The position numbers and the translations under genes are program-made. The notes under the pieces are model-generated. The model was not told where the DNA came from. It worked only from the letters and a program-made list of their open reading frames with translations, and ran no database searches. DNA of 64,000 nt from Leptospira andrefontaineae (GTDB taxonomy: Bacteria; Spirochaetota; Leptospiria; Leptospirales; Leptospiraceae), in NCBI RefSeq assembly GCF_004770105.1, contig NZ_RQEY01000005.1, positions 186,001 to 250,000 of the forward strand, given 5' to 3'. Positions 1-10,016 of this stretch are shown piece after piece (position 1 is the first letter of the stretch; every line of letters begins with the position of its first letter).

Positions 1-1
1 G

Positions 2-3000
2 AATACTCGTATCCCTGATACTAGTTTACTTAGCAATTTTGCTGAAAATTTCAATAATCTCATTACAGGATCTTCTAACCTAACTCTTTTATCCGCTACG
101 AATAATAGTGTAGTAAACAGTAGCATGAGTTTCATGCAGGGAATAGCGGATTCGATGAAGAAGGAGCTTACCTTCAGGCAAAACGCATTCGGTAAATTAT
201 TACAAGATAAGAATATAGATATCGTAGAAGAAGGAAACGAAAGCTACGTCCTTCAGAACGGGCAAAAGATTGCAGTATTAAACGAGGATGGTACTCAAAA
301 GAAAGACGAAGACGGAAAAACAATCTACAAAACCCTTTCCGATTGGTTGAAAGATACCTGCGGAGATGATTTAAGTAATGCTGCTTGCTCAAGTTATGTA
401 GAGAAGAAATATAGTGATGTTGTTCTGAATTCGGACGGCACTATTTCCGCAAAGATGAAGGCTTATACCGGGGGAGCCTATCTCAGAGAAGGTGGAGATG
501 GTACTAATTATGACGATTATGTTTATGATTCTGTAAACAAATCTATTACCATCCATGCTCCTAAGAAAACATTACTTGGCCGAGGTTTGTCCAGTCTTGG
601 AAATATATTCGATGCAGGCAATAACGGGATCGGAGAATACGTAAGCCAAAGTTTCGCAAATCTAAACAATTACTTCTCCGACTCTAAATCAAGCGCCTTT
701 CTATTTTCGGAAGTAACCGCTCTGGGTGCTAATAACAGCTATTATTCGAATATCGCGTCACGAGAAATTTCTCACCAGATCAAAACTCTGAACTTCGTCT
801 TGGACTATATCAAGGTTGTTTTCCTAGGCGGCGCAACTAACGTTGAGTGGTTCCATTCTCAGCTCCAACAAGGTGTGCAGGATATTTATGCGTCTATACT
901 AGTAAAAACTTTGGACTTGGATCCCCAGACAGCGGCCTTTATTTCCGGAATGCAATATACCCAATACTCGGCTCATCAAGCGGAAAAGGAAATGAATCGC
1001 CAATACGGAGGTCTCGGATGGGGAATCCATCAGGCAGAAGGGATTCTTGATGATATGGGCTTCGGTGGATTGACTTCGTTCTATCCTCCAATTATGTACG
1101 ATCAGATAAAAAATGCGGATAATCTGAGAGCGATCGATGCTTGGGAGAATTTCAAGTATAATATAGCCAGTTTTGCCATAATGAAGTACGGGCAAGAACA
1201 TGGTTGGTCGGATGAGCATATTGGTTTAGCAACTCAACTTGTGACCGATTACATGAAAATGAAAGACGCAAAAGATGCATTCGGAATGAATGGCTCCGCG
1301 TTTTCTTTAAAATCGATTGCAGGACAATTGAAAGCATTAACGGTCGCTATAACAAGCCCTATGGCAGAAGTGATGGGCGCTATCTATAAAGGATACGCGC
1401 ATGCTGCAGGTGACTTAGGATTGATAAGTGAGAGAGAAGAAAAAGAATTCAATAAAGATCTAAGATACACAATTAATCAATTCAAGTATAAAGACGAAAA
1501 AGAAGCTCTTCGGCAATGGAAAACTGATCAGCCACTTATCGCCAGTGAAATGGTGCGAGAGATCGGAAGACAACAGGGTTGGGACGAAGCAACCATCAAT
1601 ACCTGGTCCGAACAAGCTGCAAATTATATTATCAGAAAACAAGCAGAGAACGATCTAGAAAAGAGAAATCTTTTAAGATATGCAACGTTAGGACCCGCTG
1701 CCTGGGTAGATGATCAGGCTTTCGGAGGCGGATTAACTACTTTATCAGCCAAATTCCTCCGCGGAATGGTCACCACATTTACTGATATATATAGCTCTTT
1801 GGGAATCATTGGCGAAGATTTGAGGGACGATATTTATAAGCAGTCCAAATTCGCTATGAATAAGTTCACTGGAGCGGATTTAAAAGCATCCATGCATTAC
1901 GGCGAAGTTAATGAAGCCATGGTGATGGAGGATGTCCGGAAACAAATATTCGCAAATATTGGAGATTTTCTTGCCCCTAATTTCCCAGGTTTAGATGGGG
2001 AAACAATTGGTTTATTATTAAAACATTATGTAGATGAGCGTGAGGCAAAGAAGGCGGCTAAAGAGCAGAAACTAAAGGATGCACAGTTAGTCGTTCAAGT
2101 CGCTGCTGCCGCAGCAATGACATATTTTAGCGCTGGAGCTGCAGGTGCGCAAGCAAGTAGCTGGCTCTCCAGTGTTCTTATTCAAACAGGGACAACTGCA
2201 GCAGGTGTTGCTCAAGGGATTACTGGGGGACAATTAATAGCGGGGATAACTTCTGCGGTTGCACAAGCTTATATAGGCGGAAAATTAGATGGAACAAACG
2301 GAGCGATATCTGGTTTTGTGAACGGGCTTATATCTTTAGCCACCGTAGGATTTAATACACCAGTGACGGGTTATGTAAGCTGGACAGAACATAAAAATGC
2401 TAATATTCTTACCGGACAGAGAGAAGTAAAAGGTGGTTGGGGAGGAGGAATCTCATACAATGCCGCGGACCTTGATATTTCGGTACTGAAAAATTTATCT
2501 AGTGCATCCGGTGGTCTTTCTTTTGCCCCCGGAAGCGGTCTTGGGGTCAATTTTAATCTCGGTTTTGAAGGTGATCTCGGACTGGGATTGGATTATAATC
2601 TATCAACCGGCAATTATACTGCCAGCGGAAGTTATAGCCATAAATTACCGGGTGGAAATAATCTAAGTTACAGTATTTCCGCTAGTAAAACTGGCCAAGC
2701 AAGCCTAGGTGTCGGCTATAGTTATGGTGGAGACAAACTGCCCTCCATCCTTAAGGGACCCGGGGCTAATTTATCTTTTTCTAATGATGGCATTTTTAGT
2801 TTGAGTGCCAGTGTTTTAGGAGGGACGATCGGTTCGGTCAATTATGATTCGAATACTGGCTCCTTTGGTAAATTTGCAGGAAATCATAATTTCCAAAATC
2901 AGTTTAACCAAAGTATAGCTTCGCAAAACGCACAAGATAATGCGAATGAGACCGGTCGAAAAATAGCCGAACTTGAAGGAAGGGCATTGGTCGCTAAAGG

Positions 3001-6000
3001 TAAATTGTCCGAAGCAGAGCTTCAGAATTTGTTGGAGAAAGATCCAAATGCATTGAGAGCAAAATTTGATGAGTATTTTCATAGTTCAAACGAGGCACAA
3101 CAGAAAGAACTTACGGCTGCTATGAAGCAGGTCGCAGATGAGATGATTAAGGAAAAGAAGCTCGCAAGTTTTGAAACTACTAAAGATTCTCCAGAAGGAG
3201 TTGAAGGATTCCTGAAAAGGCTTGCAGGTGGAATTAAACAATCTTTCGGGATCTCAGACGATGGAATTGCGTCGATAGATTCCAAAGGCAATTTTAGATT
3301 TTCGACTTGTTTTGTTGCCGGAACCGAAATTACCAAGTTGCGAAAAGAATATAAGGGATTCGTAAACTCTCTCGAAAGACATCCTGAATGGGAAGAGACA
3401 GTTCCTATAGAGCAAATTCATGCTGGCGATGTTGTATTAGCAAAAAATGATGAGACAGGTGAGCTTGGCTATAAGCGGGTTTTACAAAGTATTATAAAAG
3501 AAACCGATTCGGTCCATTGGATCTCTTTTTCGGATGATTCAAATCTGGGAACGACTAAAGAACATCCTTTTAGAAGGCAAAAAACTGAATACAAAGGACA
3601 AAATTTTAATATTACGAATTCTGAATGGGTGGATGCGAAAGACCTAAATATAGGCGATATTGTATTCACCGCTGATGGTAACACCCTAGAGGTCTCTGAT
3701 TTACAAATAGAAAAACAAATCACTACCGTTTACAATTTCGAAGTAGAAGATTTTCATTCATACTTCGTGGGCGATTCCGGGATTTGGGTGCATAACCACG
3801 AAGGATGTTTTCCGAATAAACCAGGCATGGGTATCTACGGCCCTATAACAAAAAGTCATTTTCTTCTAGATAGTATCTCGAAAAATTCCGGAAACCCAAA
3901 CACCAATTCTCTGAAGGAATTTAGCATTGATAAAGTGATTGGGGATACTTCTCTTCCTACTCCGACATTCACACCTCCGAATTATGCGAGGGCGAAGAAA
4001 GACATGGATGATGCAGTAAAAGAGGGAGACCAGCTTCGTCGACGAAGGGATGCATTGCAGGCAGCTAAGGATAATTTTGGGAAAGATAAACCAAAGAATA
4101 TGACCCCAGAGCAGCGGGATGTTACCTCTAGGATTGAAAAAACTTTCGGTGATGAAATTGAGAAAATAAATAAACTTTTAGAAGAAAATACAAATAAAAA
4201 GATTTCTGCCCTTGGGAATATGAAGAAGTCAAATGACGATAACCAAAGAAAGAGCAATCCGGATCAGGGAAAACCTAATCCGGATGGATTTGATCCCACT
4301 ACATCTGCTTTGGATTTCGCTTTTAAAACTGGAAAGGATCCTGTCGGTTATGCGCAACGGGCGCAAGAGATTGCAAAGCATGAGCAGCTCATAAAAAAAG
4401 ATGAAAGAGGAGCTCAGTCGGCAAAGCAAGATGAAGGAATTAGAGAGAAGATTGAAAACTTCCTTAAAGGGGAGGAAGTTGGACAGGCTAAACCAAGCTC
4501 GGGCGATGCAGAGCCTACAGGTTTTTCTCAGGTATTTGATTATCTAAAACAACTTGGAAAACAAGAAACTTCGAATAAAGAGCATTATCAAAAGCGTATT
4601 GGGGAGTTTAAACAACAAGATGACCAAATATTCGGCCTTTACGGAAATTATCCAATTGGCAAACAACTGGCTGAGAAAGTCGAATATGAGGGAAATAACC
4701 TTGCTCCAGAAGAAAGGAAACAAATTCTTAAATCTAATGAATCTTTGAATGCAGAAAAGGAAAGTGAAATTCGCAAATTAGATGAAGAGAGAAAGAAACA
4801 TTTACAAGAAAATCCTCAAGCGAGTCACGCACTTCCTGAATGGTTCAAGAAGAAAATAAAAGAGATATATTCTAAAAGTAAACTCCTGCATGATTATGTA
4901 AATTTGAGAAGAAAAGGAATTCCTGAGGGAGTTATTAAAAGATACTTTTACTTGCTTTTAAAGGCAGACCGGAATCCGGCAGAAGTCAAAGAGCTTAGAG
5001 AAATAGTGGCTTCTATTGCAAATACTGCAAATGAAATTGCACCCGGATATAAAGACGTTCGGACGATGAAGAGAGCTGACAATAATTACAGGAATACACC
5101 TCGGAAAGAAGTAGCAAAACAGATAAAAGATAAACGGAAAAAGTTGGACTCACTCGAGGAAGAATTGTCCAAGGTAAATCCGGTTAATGAAGGAGAAAAA
5201 TACTCTCAGCTTCAGGATCAGGCGGATCAATTACGTGAAGAAATATATGCAGATTATCAGGATTTTTTCACTCATAAGCCAAGTTTAGAAAGCGAAAAAC
5301 CACCCACGGAAGAAGATTTAAAATCATTGGCGGAGCGTGCGGTAAAGGTCAATGACAGTTATGAATCTGAACCACCTTTGTTAAAACAGATGAAAGAGGA
5401 CCTGGAGAAAGACAAACGTAAATATAACAAATCGGGGAATAAGGCAAAAGAAGCAGAAGTTGATGAACTACTTAGGCAATGTAAAAATCGATCGCAAACT
5501 TCAGAGGAGTATACTATTAAAAGTCAATTGATCGAAGATCTCCGACCAGGAGAAGAAAAAGGAGGGCAAAAATATCAGGATGCCCTTAAGCTTTACAAAG
5601 AGTATTTTACACCTTTTGGTAAGAAAGAATTTAAAATTACAGAAAATTCGAAAAATCATCTGGGGGACAATATTAATAGTAACTCAACCTCGAATAGTTC
5701 ACGTTTCGGTGATGAAGGTCGTTCATTTGAGCTAGTTCCGGAGGCTAAGAACTTCTTCGATTACTTAATTTTTAGTGCGGCATCACATGTTGGAAATGAC
5801 TACCTTGCGTCAAAAGGACAACAAACCAATTCGTCCTATCCTGGACAAGTTCTTGGTATAGTCGATACCGGTCATTCCATCACACTTAATAAACAGGTTC
5901 CTAAGCTGCTCGCTGATCAAGGGGTAGTTTATAAAGATGTGGAGTATGATAAGACTGGAAACAGGATTCAAAACCCAGGGTACTATAATAAGGACACTGG

Positions 6001-6628
6001 AGAATCTTATTCCTCGGACAAATTGGAAAAAATGTATCAAGATGAAAGAAGTAAAGACCCTAAATCAAAAGAGCCTGAGAAATTTTCCCCAGCACCAAAG
6101 GCGGTAGGCGTTCTTGCTGTTAAAGGAAAGGATAATGTATATCGATTTAAACTAGCGGGTGGTGGCTTTTTGACCTCTGATCAATTGCTGGAACTCCCAG
6201 ATAGTGTACGCTCTAATCCTGAGAAGTTTACTAAGCAGGGTGGTAATAGTGTTTCTATTCTAAGTCAAATAACAGAAGGAGACTTTATAGGGTCATATGA
6301 AGTCAGATATTTGCATTTAGATAAAGCTCCAATGAAGGCAGACGGAACACCCTTAAAAAAAGATGATCCTGTCAAAGCGGGAGATAAGATTGGGGTAGCA
6401 GGTAGTACAGGCTTTTCAAAGGGAAACCATTTGCATACAACCGTGATTTTTCAAGGTTCTGGTCGACCTAATATCGATAGAGCCTTTTATCAACCAATGC
6501 GCGATGACAGTGGAAACGTTACCGGCTATGCAATTCATTCGGATTATTTTAGGAACAAGATGGCTACTGACCCTAAAACTAAGTTTAAACATGAACCGCA
6601 ACAAATTAAGAAATACCCAAGTCACTAA
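2..6628 (+). CDS. Giant Hint-domain protein with C-terminal M23-type metallopeptidase domain (5' end outside window)
   Basis: The frame is open to the left edge (41 sense codons before the first ATG at 125), so the start lies upstream; 2208 residues are visible. Residues are numbered from the ATG at 125. The first ~650 residues are probably helical and unrecognised. About 655-755 is an Ala/Gly-rich hydrophobic stretch, and about 770-930 is a Gly-rich beta-repeat region. A Hint (intein-like, pretoxin-HINT) domain runs from C1062 (CFVAGTEI) to H1223-N1224. A charged Lys/Glu-rich coiled region follows (about 1290-1800). The C-terminus carries an M23/LytM-like signature: H1888-x3-D1892, then GDKIGVAGSTGFSKGNHLH with H2102 and H2104. 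The order repeats-Hint-C-terminal enzyme resembles polymorphic toxins, with the Hint domain releasing a peptidoglycan-cutting tip; this is inference. It probably belongs to the 'longest ORF' family of Leptospira (TIGR04388, from memory). No immunity gene is recognisable downstream. Confidence 0.85.
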   Translation, partial: NTRIPDTSLLSNFAENFNNLITGSSNLTLLSATNNSVVNSSMSFMQGIADSMKKELTFRQNAFGKLLQDKNIDIVEEGNESYVLQNGQKIAVLNEDGTQKKDEDGKTIYKTLSDWLKDTCGDDLSNAACSSYVEKKYSDVVLNSDGTISAKMKAYTGGAYLREGGDGTNYDDYVYDSVNKSITIHAPKKTLLGRGLSSLGNIFDAGNNGIGEYVSQSFANLNNYFSDSKSSAFLFSEVTALGANNSYYSNIASREISHQIKTLNFVLDYIKVVFLGGATNVEWFHSQLQQGVQDIYASILVKTLDLDPQTAAFISGMQYTQYSAHQAEKEMNRQYGGLGWGIHQAEGILDDMGFGGLTSFYPPIMYDQIKNADNLRAIDAWENFKYNIASFAIMKYGQEHGWSDEHIGLATQLVTDYMKMKDAKDAFGMNGSAFSLKSIAGQLKALTVAITSPMAEVMGAIYKGYAHAAGDLGLISEREEKEFNKDLRYTINQFKYKDEKEALRQWKTDQPLIASEMVREIGRQQGWDEATINTWSEQAANYIIRKQAENDLEKRNLLRYATLGPAAWVDDQAFGGGLTTLSAKFLRGMVTTFTDIYSSLGIIGEDLRDDIYKQSKFAMNKFTGADLKASMHYGEVNEAMVMEDVRKQIFANIGDFLAPNFPGLDGETIGLLLKHYVDEREAKKAAKEQKLKDAQLVVQVAAAAAMTYFSAGAAGAQASSWLSSVLIQTGTTAAGVAQGITGGQLIAGITSAVAQAYIGGKLDGTNGAISGFVNGLISLATVGFNTPVTGYVSWTEHKNANILTGQREVKGGWGGGISYNAADLDISVLKNLSSASGGLSFAPGSGLGVNFNLGFEGDLGLGLDYNLSTGNYTASGSYSHKLPGGNNLSYSISASKTGQASLGVGYSYGGDKLPSILKGPGANLSFSNDGIFSLSASVLGGTIGSVNYDSNTGSFGKFAGNHNFQNQFNQSIASQNAQDNANETGRKIAELEGRALVAKGKLSEAELQNLLEKDPNALRAKFDEYFHSSNEAQQKELTAAMKQVADEMIKEKKLASFETTKDSPEGVEGFLKRLAGGIKQSFGISDDGIASIDSKGNFRFSTCFVAGTEITKLRKEYKGFVNSLERHPEWEETVPIEQIHAGDVVLAKNDETGELGYKRVLQSIIKETDSVHWISFSDDSNLGTTKEHPFRRQKTEYKGQNFNITNSEWVDAKDLNIGDIVFTADGNTLEVSDLQIEKQITTVYNFEVEDFHSYFVGDSGIWVHNHEGCFPNKPGMGIYGPITKSHFLLDSISKNSGNPNTNSLKEFSIDKVIGDTSLPTPTFTPPNYARAKKDMDDAVKEGDQLRRRRDALQAAKDNFGKDKPKNMTPEQRDVTSRIEKTFGDEIEKINKLLEENTNKKISALGNMKKSNDDNQRKSNPDQGKPNPDGFDPTTSALDFAFKTGKDPVGYAQRAQEIAKHEQLIKKDERGAQSAKQDEGIREKIENFLKGEEVGQAKPSSGDAEPTGFSQVFDYLKQLGKQETSNKEHYQKRIGEFKQQDDQIFGLYGNYPIGKQLAEKVEYEGNNLAPEERKQILKSNESLNAEKESEIRKLDEERKKHLQENPQASHALPEWFKKKIKEIYSKSKLLHDYVNLRRKGIPEGVIKRYFYLLLKADRNPAEVKELREIVASIANTANEIAPGYKDVRTMKRADNNYRNTPRKEVAKQIKDKRKKLDSLEEELSKVNPVNEGEKYSQLQDQADQLREEIYADYQDFFTHKPSLESEKPPTEEDLKSLAERAVKVNDSYESEPPLLKQMKEDLEKDKRKYNKSGNKAKEAEVDELLRQCKNRSQTSEEYTIKSQLIEDLRPGEEKGGQKYQDALKLYKEYFTPFGKKEFKITENSKNHLGDNINSNSTSNSSRFGDEGRSFELVPEAKNFFDYLIFSAASHVGNDYLASKGQQTNSSYPGQVLGIVDTGHSITLNKQVPKLLADQGVVYKDVEYDKTGNRIQNPGYYNKDTGESYSSDKLEKMYQDERSKDPKSKEPEKFSPAPKAVGVLAVKGKDNVYRFKLAGGGFLTSDQLLELPDSVRSNPEKFTKQGGNSVSILSQITEGDFIGSYEVRYLHLDKAPMKADGTPLKKDDPVKAGDKIGVAGSTGFSKGNHLHTTVIFQGSGRPNIDRAFYQPMRDDSGNVTGYAIHSDYFRNKMATDPKTKFKHEPQQIKKYPSH

Positions 6629-6651
6629 TTGCTTGATATTGTTTTAAGACC

Positions 6652-6668
6652 GGCCCATACTTTGGGCC
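6652..6668 (+). terminator. Short hairpin after the giant gene
   Basis: GGCCCA and TGGGCC form a 6-bp stem with a 5-nt loop, 24 nt after the stop of the giant gene and just upstream of the next ATG. No U-run follows, so it is at best a weak terminator or an mRNA-stabilising hairpin. Confidence 0.3.
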
Positions 6669-6680
6669 AGTAGCCAGATC

Positions 6681-7310
6681 ATGGAAATCGTAAAAGGAAA
6701 ACAAGCCACCATTCTTTTTGATGGCAAGAAATGTATTCATTCTCGCAATTGTGTGTTAAGTAGACCTGATGTATTTGTCCCGAATGTAGAAGGAGAATGG
6801 ATCTATCCTGATAAAGCAAGTGTAGAAGAGATCAGATCTTTAGCTTTGAATTGTCCATCGGGTGCGATCCGTTTTGAATCGAATGATCCTTCTTTTAAAG
6901 AAACTGCTCCTCCAATCAATGTTTTGCGAGTAAGAGAGAATGGGCCTCTTGCCATCCATGCAGATCTTGAGTTGGAAGGAGTAGAAAAACAATATAGGCT
7001 TACGCTTTGTAGATGTGGAGCTTCTACTCAAAAACCTTTTTGTGATGCGACTCATGTAAGTATTGGATTTACCGCAACTGGAGAACCTCCGATCCAAGAA
7101 TCTGAAACCTTGCCTGTTCGAAATGGAATTCTAAAAATTGATCCTACTAAAAACGGTCCTTTGAAGGTGAGTGGAAATCTGGAAATTTGTTCCGGGACTG
7201 GAAAAGTAACAAATAGGACCACCGAAACTTACCTATGTCGTTGCGGTGGTTCTTCCAATAAACCTTATTGTGATGGGACTCATCGTAAGATCAAATTTAA
7301 GTCCGAGTAA
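6681..7310 (+). CDS. Iron-sulfur protein: divergent 4Fe-4S (Fer4_19) domain plus two CDGSH domains
   Basis: This 209-residue protein has an N-terminal Fer4_19-like domain with cysteines C18, C24 and C58 (the last in NCPSGAIRF). Two CDGSH zinc-finger-type motifs follow: C110-x-C112-x8-C121-x3-H125 and C186-x-C188-x8-C197-x3-H201. The three-Cys/one-His arrangement is the known ligand set for a 2Fe-2S cluster in the CDGSH family. The protein is probably a cytoplasmic redox or Fe-S carrier; its exact substrate cannot be told. There is no signal peptide. It stands alone on the + strand and converges with the NAD(P)HX repair gene. Confidence 0.85.
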   Translation: MEIVKGKQATILFDGKKCIHSRNCVLSRPDVFVPNVEGEWIYPDKASVEEIRSLALNCPSGAIRFESNDPSFKETAPPINVLRVRENGPLAIHADLELEGVEKQYRLTLCRCGASTQKPFCDATHVSIGFTATGEPPIQESETLPVRNGILKIDPTKNGPLKVSGNLEICSGTGKVTNRTTETYLCRCGGSSNKPYCDGTHRKIKFKSE

Positions 7311-7355
7311 TTTACTCTGCGAATCTATCGTTTTTCTTTTTACCAATTTAAAACT

Positions 7356-7384
7356 TTGTGTTCTCCGTGAACTCCGTGCGAAAC
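7356..7384. repeat. Dispersed CACGGAG-type intergenic repeat (copy 1)
   Basis: The minus strand reads TTTCGCACGGAG then TTCACGGAG and AACACAAA, a unit of about 29 bp. It lies between the convergent Fe-S and nnr genes and reaches the last base of that gap. Related copies lie at 20552-20575 and, as an inverted pair, at 35381-35480. Confidence 0.6.
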
Positions 7385-8860
7385 TTAAAAGTTTTGCCAC
7401 TCGGTCAGAGTCCGGATCTTCTTGCGTATTCTGCCCGCTGTAGGATACCCTTTACATTCTTCCGCGCAGTATAAAAGAACACTTTGGGAAAGTCTGACTG
7501 ATTCTATCATATCTTCTCCTTTGGATAAGAAAAATGTTAGAATTCCAACAAGTAGATCACCTGTACCCATGACGGCAAGTTTAGGTTCTTGGAATTCCCA
7601 GAAGTATGAATTTCCTTCGGGTGTAAATAGAATTGAAACGGGCCCTTTTAAGAGTAAGTATGTTCCCTTTTCTTTTGCCCAAATATTTGCATCTTCTAAT
7701 GCAGAATATTGACTTTGGACCTTTTTACCAGTGATGGAAGACCATTCCCCTAAATGGGGAGTGAGTATCGTACGCGGACCTAGATGTTTATCATCCAAAT
7801 ATTTTAATGCGCCCGCATCAAAAATCAGAGTTGTTTCTTTAGAAAAGGAAAAGTGAGGAAGATCGGAAGGAGTAAGCCCAGGCCCGACACAGACAACTCT
7901 TGCCTTCTTCAGAAAAGGAAAATCAGTGGATTTTTTAGAAGTTTCCAATTCGGAAATCATGAAAGAAGGATCTTTTTTCAAAACCTTTATGAGAGTATTT
8001 GCGGAAGGAGTGAGTATTTGGGAAATTCCTCCACCTAATTCTTGGAATGCAAGTGCAGAAGATAGGATTGCCCCCGACATTCCTTCTGATCCACCTATGA
8101 ATACTGCAGAGCCGTTCTTGTATTTATGGGAATCTTTTTCTCTGGCAAGTTTAGAAACTAGTTCTTCTTTGTTTGCTCTGGGTAATAGATATTTGGAAGT
8201 TTTGAATTCTTGTCGGAGGAATCCGATTGGATGAAATGATTTTCTGTCCTTAGATAAAGGATAGAATACATTTTTGATCTTAGGAGATCCGATATCCGCT
8301 AGAATATCTGCTGTAAATGGGATTTTTTCGTCAGGAGAATATCCGGAAACCGCATCTACGCTTAAAATGAGCAAAGAATCCTTTAATCTTTCTTTCGCAG
8401 AACGTATTTCTGCAATGGCTTTTGAAATTTCTCCTGATAATGGGCTCTTGAACCCTGTCCCTAAAAGGGAATCTACTATTACTTCTCGCGGATTTACAAG
8501 ATCAGACTTAAATTTTTCCAAAGGAAAATTTGGGAGCTTAAGTTCTTCCGTTAGATTTTTATAATATTTTGTTTCTTCGGAGAGGTTTCCTTCTTTGGAG
8601 TAAATCTCCACGAGTATACCTTCTGCCCTTAAAAATTGGGCTAAAGCATATCCGTCTCCTCCGTTATTCCCGGAACCGCATAGTATGATGACCTTTTTTG
8701 CGGCTCTAAAAACTTCTTCCCAGGTTTGAAAGATGGAAACTGCTGCAAATCCCATGAGCAAGGTTCCCGAAATTTTTCTGTCTCGGATGGTTTGCTCGTC
8801 TAGGAGTTTTGCTTCTTCTTCGCTAAATAAAACCTGGAAATTAGGAGGAGACCCGTTCAT
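7385..8860 (-). CDS. nnr: Bifunctional NAD(P)H-hydrate epimerase / ADP-dependent NAD(P)H-hydrate dehydratase
   Basis: This 491-residue protein repairs hydrated NADH and NADPH (NAD(P)HX). The N-terminal half is the YjeF_N epimerase domain, with the GNNGGDGYALAQFL nucleotide-binding loop near residue 63. The C-terminal half is the ribokinase-like dehydratase (YjeF_C/CARKD), with FIGGSEGMSGA, VCVGPGLTP, TPHLGEW and GTGDLLVGIL. The usual GSGD signature is GTGD here, a conservative change. The length fits the fused bacterial enzyme. The ATG lies 1 nt after the stop of the upstream lipoprotein gene, so the two are probably co-transcribed and translationally linked. Confidence 0.93.
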   Translation of the reverse strand: MNGSPPNFQVLFSEEEAKLLDEQTIRDRKISGTLLMGFAAVSIFQTWEEVFRAAKKVIILCGSGNNGGDGYALAQFLRAEGILVEIYSKEGNLSEETKYYKNLTEELKLPNFPLEKFKSDLVNPREVIVDSLLGTGFKSPLSGEISKAIAEIRSAKERLKDSLLILSVDAVSGYSPDEKIPFTADILADIGSPKIKNVFYPLSKDRKSFHPIGFLRQEFKTSKYLLPRANKEELVSKLAREKDSHKYKNGSAVFIGGSEGMSGAILSSALAFQELGGGISQILTPSANTLIKVLKKDPSFMISELETSKKSTDFPFLKKARVVCVGPGLTPSDLPHFSFSKETTLIFDAGALKYLDDKHLGPRTILTPHLGEWSSITGKKVQSQYSALEDANIWAKEKGTYLLLKGPVSILFTPEGNSYFWEFQEPKLAVMGTGDLLVGILTFFLSKGEDMIESVRLSQSVLLYCAEECKGYPTAGRIRKKIRTLTEWQNF

Positions 8861-8861
8861 T

Positions 8862-10016
8862 TTATTTCCATTTATGGATCTCTAAATAACCGGATCTGAT
8901 CTTCATGGAATAGATTTCATCGTTTGTATCCATCCAAGTTTCTCTCCAGAGTCCGCGAGGAGGAGGGTAGTTGAGTCGGATATTATTTACATGATTTCCA
9001 TCTTCGTCGTGGACTTGTAGTCGGATCGAATTTCCTTCTTCTACTTCTGTTTCCCAGATGAAGAAGTTATCATTGTTCAGGACCCAATATAATGTTTCGG
9101 AAGGATCTTGTATCTCTTTGATCGGAGTGATCCTTTTGTCTTTGAGTTCGTATTTTAAGATCTTTCTATTCTTAAATCTTCCGGATTTGGTTTCGTAAAA
9201 ACTAAAAGATCCAAGCACATATTCTCCATCCGGATGAGAGATGAAAGAATCCACATACCAAGTGTAAGCTTCACCTTGATTCAGAGAATCTTTGAAATCG
9301 GAACCTTCTACCTTTTGTTTTAATTTTCCGGACTCGTCAAAAATGCTGAGTCTCATAACTCCATTCTGCCTATGGAAAACAAATAATAGGTCGTTGTTTC
9401 CTGCTTCCATTCTTTCCACATAACCGAATGGAATAGAACCTCCTACACCGTCAGCGTAGATTGTTTGGGAAAGTTTTCCGGAATCATTTATTTTTAAGAT
9501 TACAGAAGGAACTGCTTCTTCCGCTTCCGTGCGAAATTCTCCGGATTTTTTTGTATAAATGTTTTCAGCTACTTTATCTGACTTTGCATCTTCTCTAGAA
9601 ATTCTAGATTGAACATAGATATCGTCTCCATCGGAAACGGTAACTAATCCAATTCTACCTAATTTAATATTATAAGTTTTGACTTTGTCTTGTTTTTCTT
9701 TGGAGTTTCCGATCACAAACTTCAGATCTCCGTCCGAGTTAAACGCTTTGATCAGAGATTGTTCGAAGTCTGGAACGTAAATCACTCCGGAAGCAACTGC
9801 AACTTGGTTCGGAACATTTGTCGGAACCCGATTGACTATGCTTACTTGTAATTCTTTTAAATCTTTTCCTAATTTAACTCTTCCGTATAGATAAGGATTA
9901 TAATCATCCACTCGGAATTTGGAACAAGCTCCTATCACTAAGATAGAAGTTAAGAAAAAAGGAAGGTATTTGCGGACAGATGAGGTCCAAATTTTGAAAG
10001 TAAAAGAATTTTGCAT
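8862..10016 (-). CDS. Lipoprotein, probable beta-propeller (LIC_12708-like)
   Basis: This 384-residue protein has a basic, hydrophobic N-terminus ending in a spirochaete lipobox, IGAC, with C31 as the likely lipidated residue. The mature part holds repeated strands of the type found in NHL or quinoprotein propellers (GVIYVPDFEQSLIKAFNSDG and similar blocks), without catalytic motifs. From memory it resembles the conserved Leptospira family LIC_12708; the function is unknown. It is the first gene of a pair with nnr and is divergent from rimP. Confidence 0.8.
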   Translation of the reverse strand: MQNSFTFKIWTSSVRKYLPFFLTSILVIGACSKFRVDDYNPYLYGRVKLGKDLKELQVSIVNRVPTNVPNQVAVASGVIYVPDFEQSLIKAFNSDGDLKFVIGNSKEKQDKVKTYNIKLGRIGLVTVSDGDDIYVQSRISREDAKSDKVAENIYTKKSGEFRTEAEEAVPSVILKINDSGKLSQTIYADGVGGSIPFGYVERMEAGNNDLLFVFHRQNGVMRLSIFDESGKLKQKVEGSDFKDSLNQGEAYTWYVDSFISHPDGEYVLGSFSFYETKSGRFKNRKILKYELKDKRITPIKEIQDPSETLYWVLNNDNFFIWETEVEEGNSIRLQVHDEDGNHVNNIRLNYPPPRGLWRETWMDTNDEIYSMKIRSGYLEIHKWK

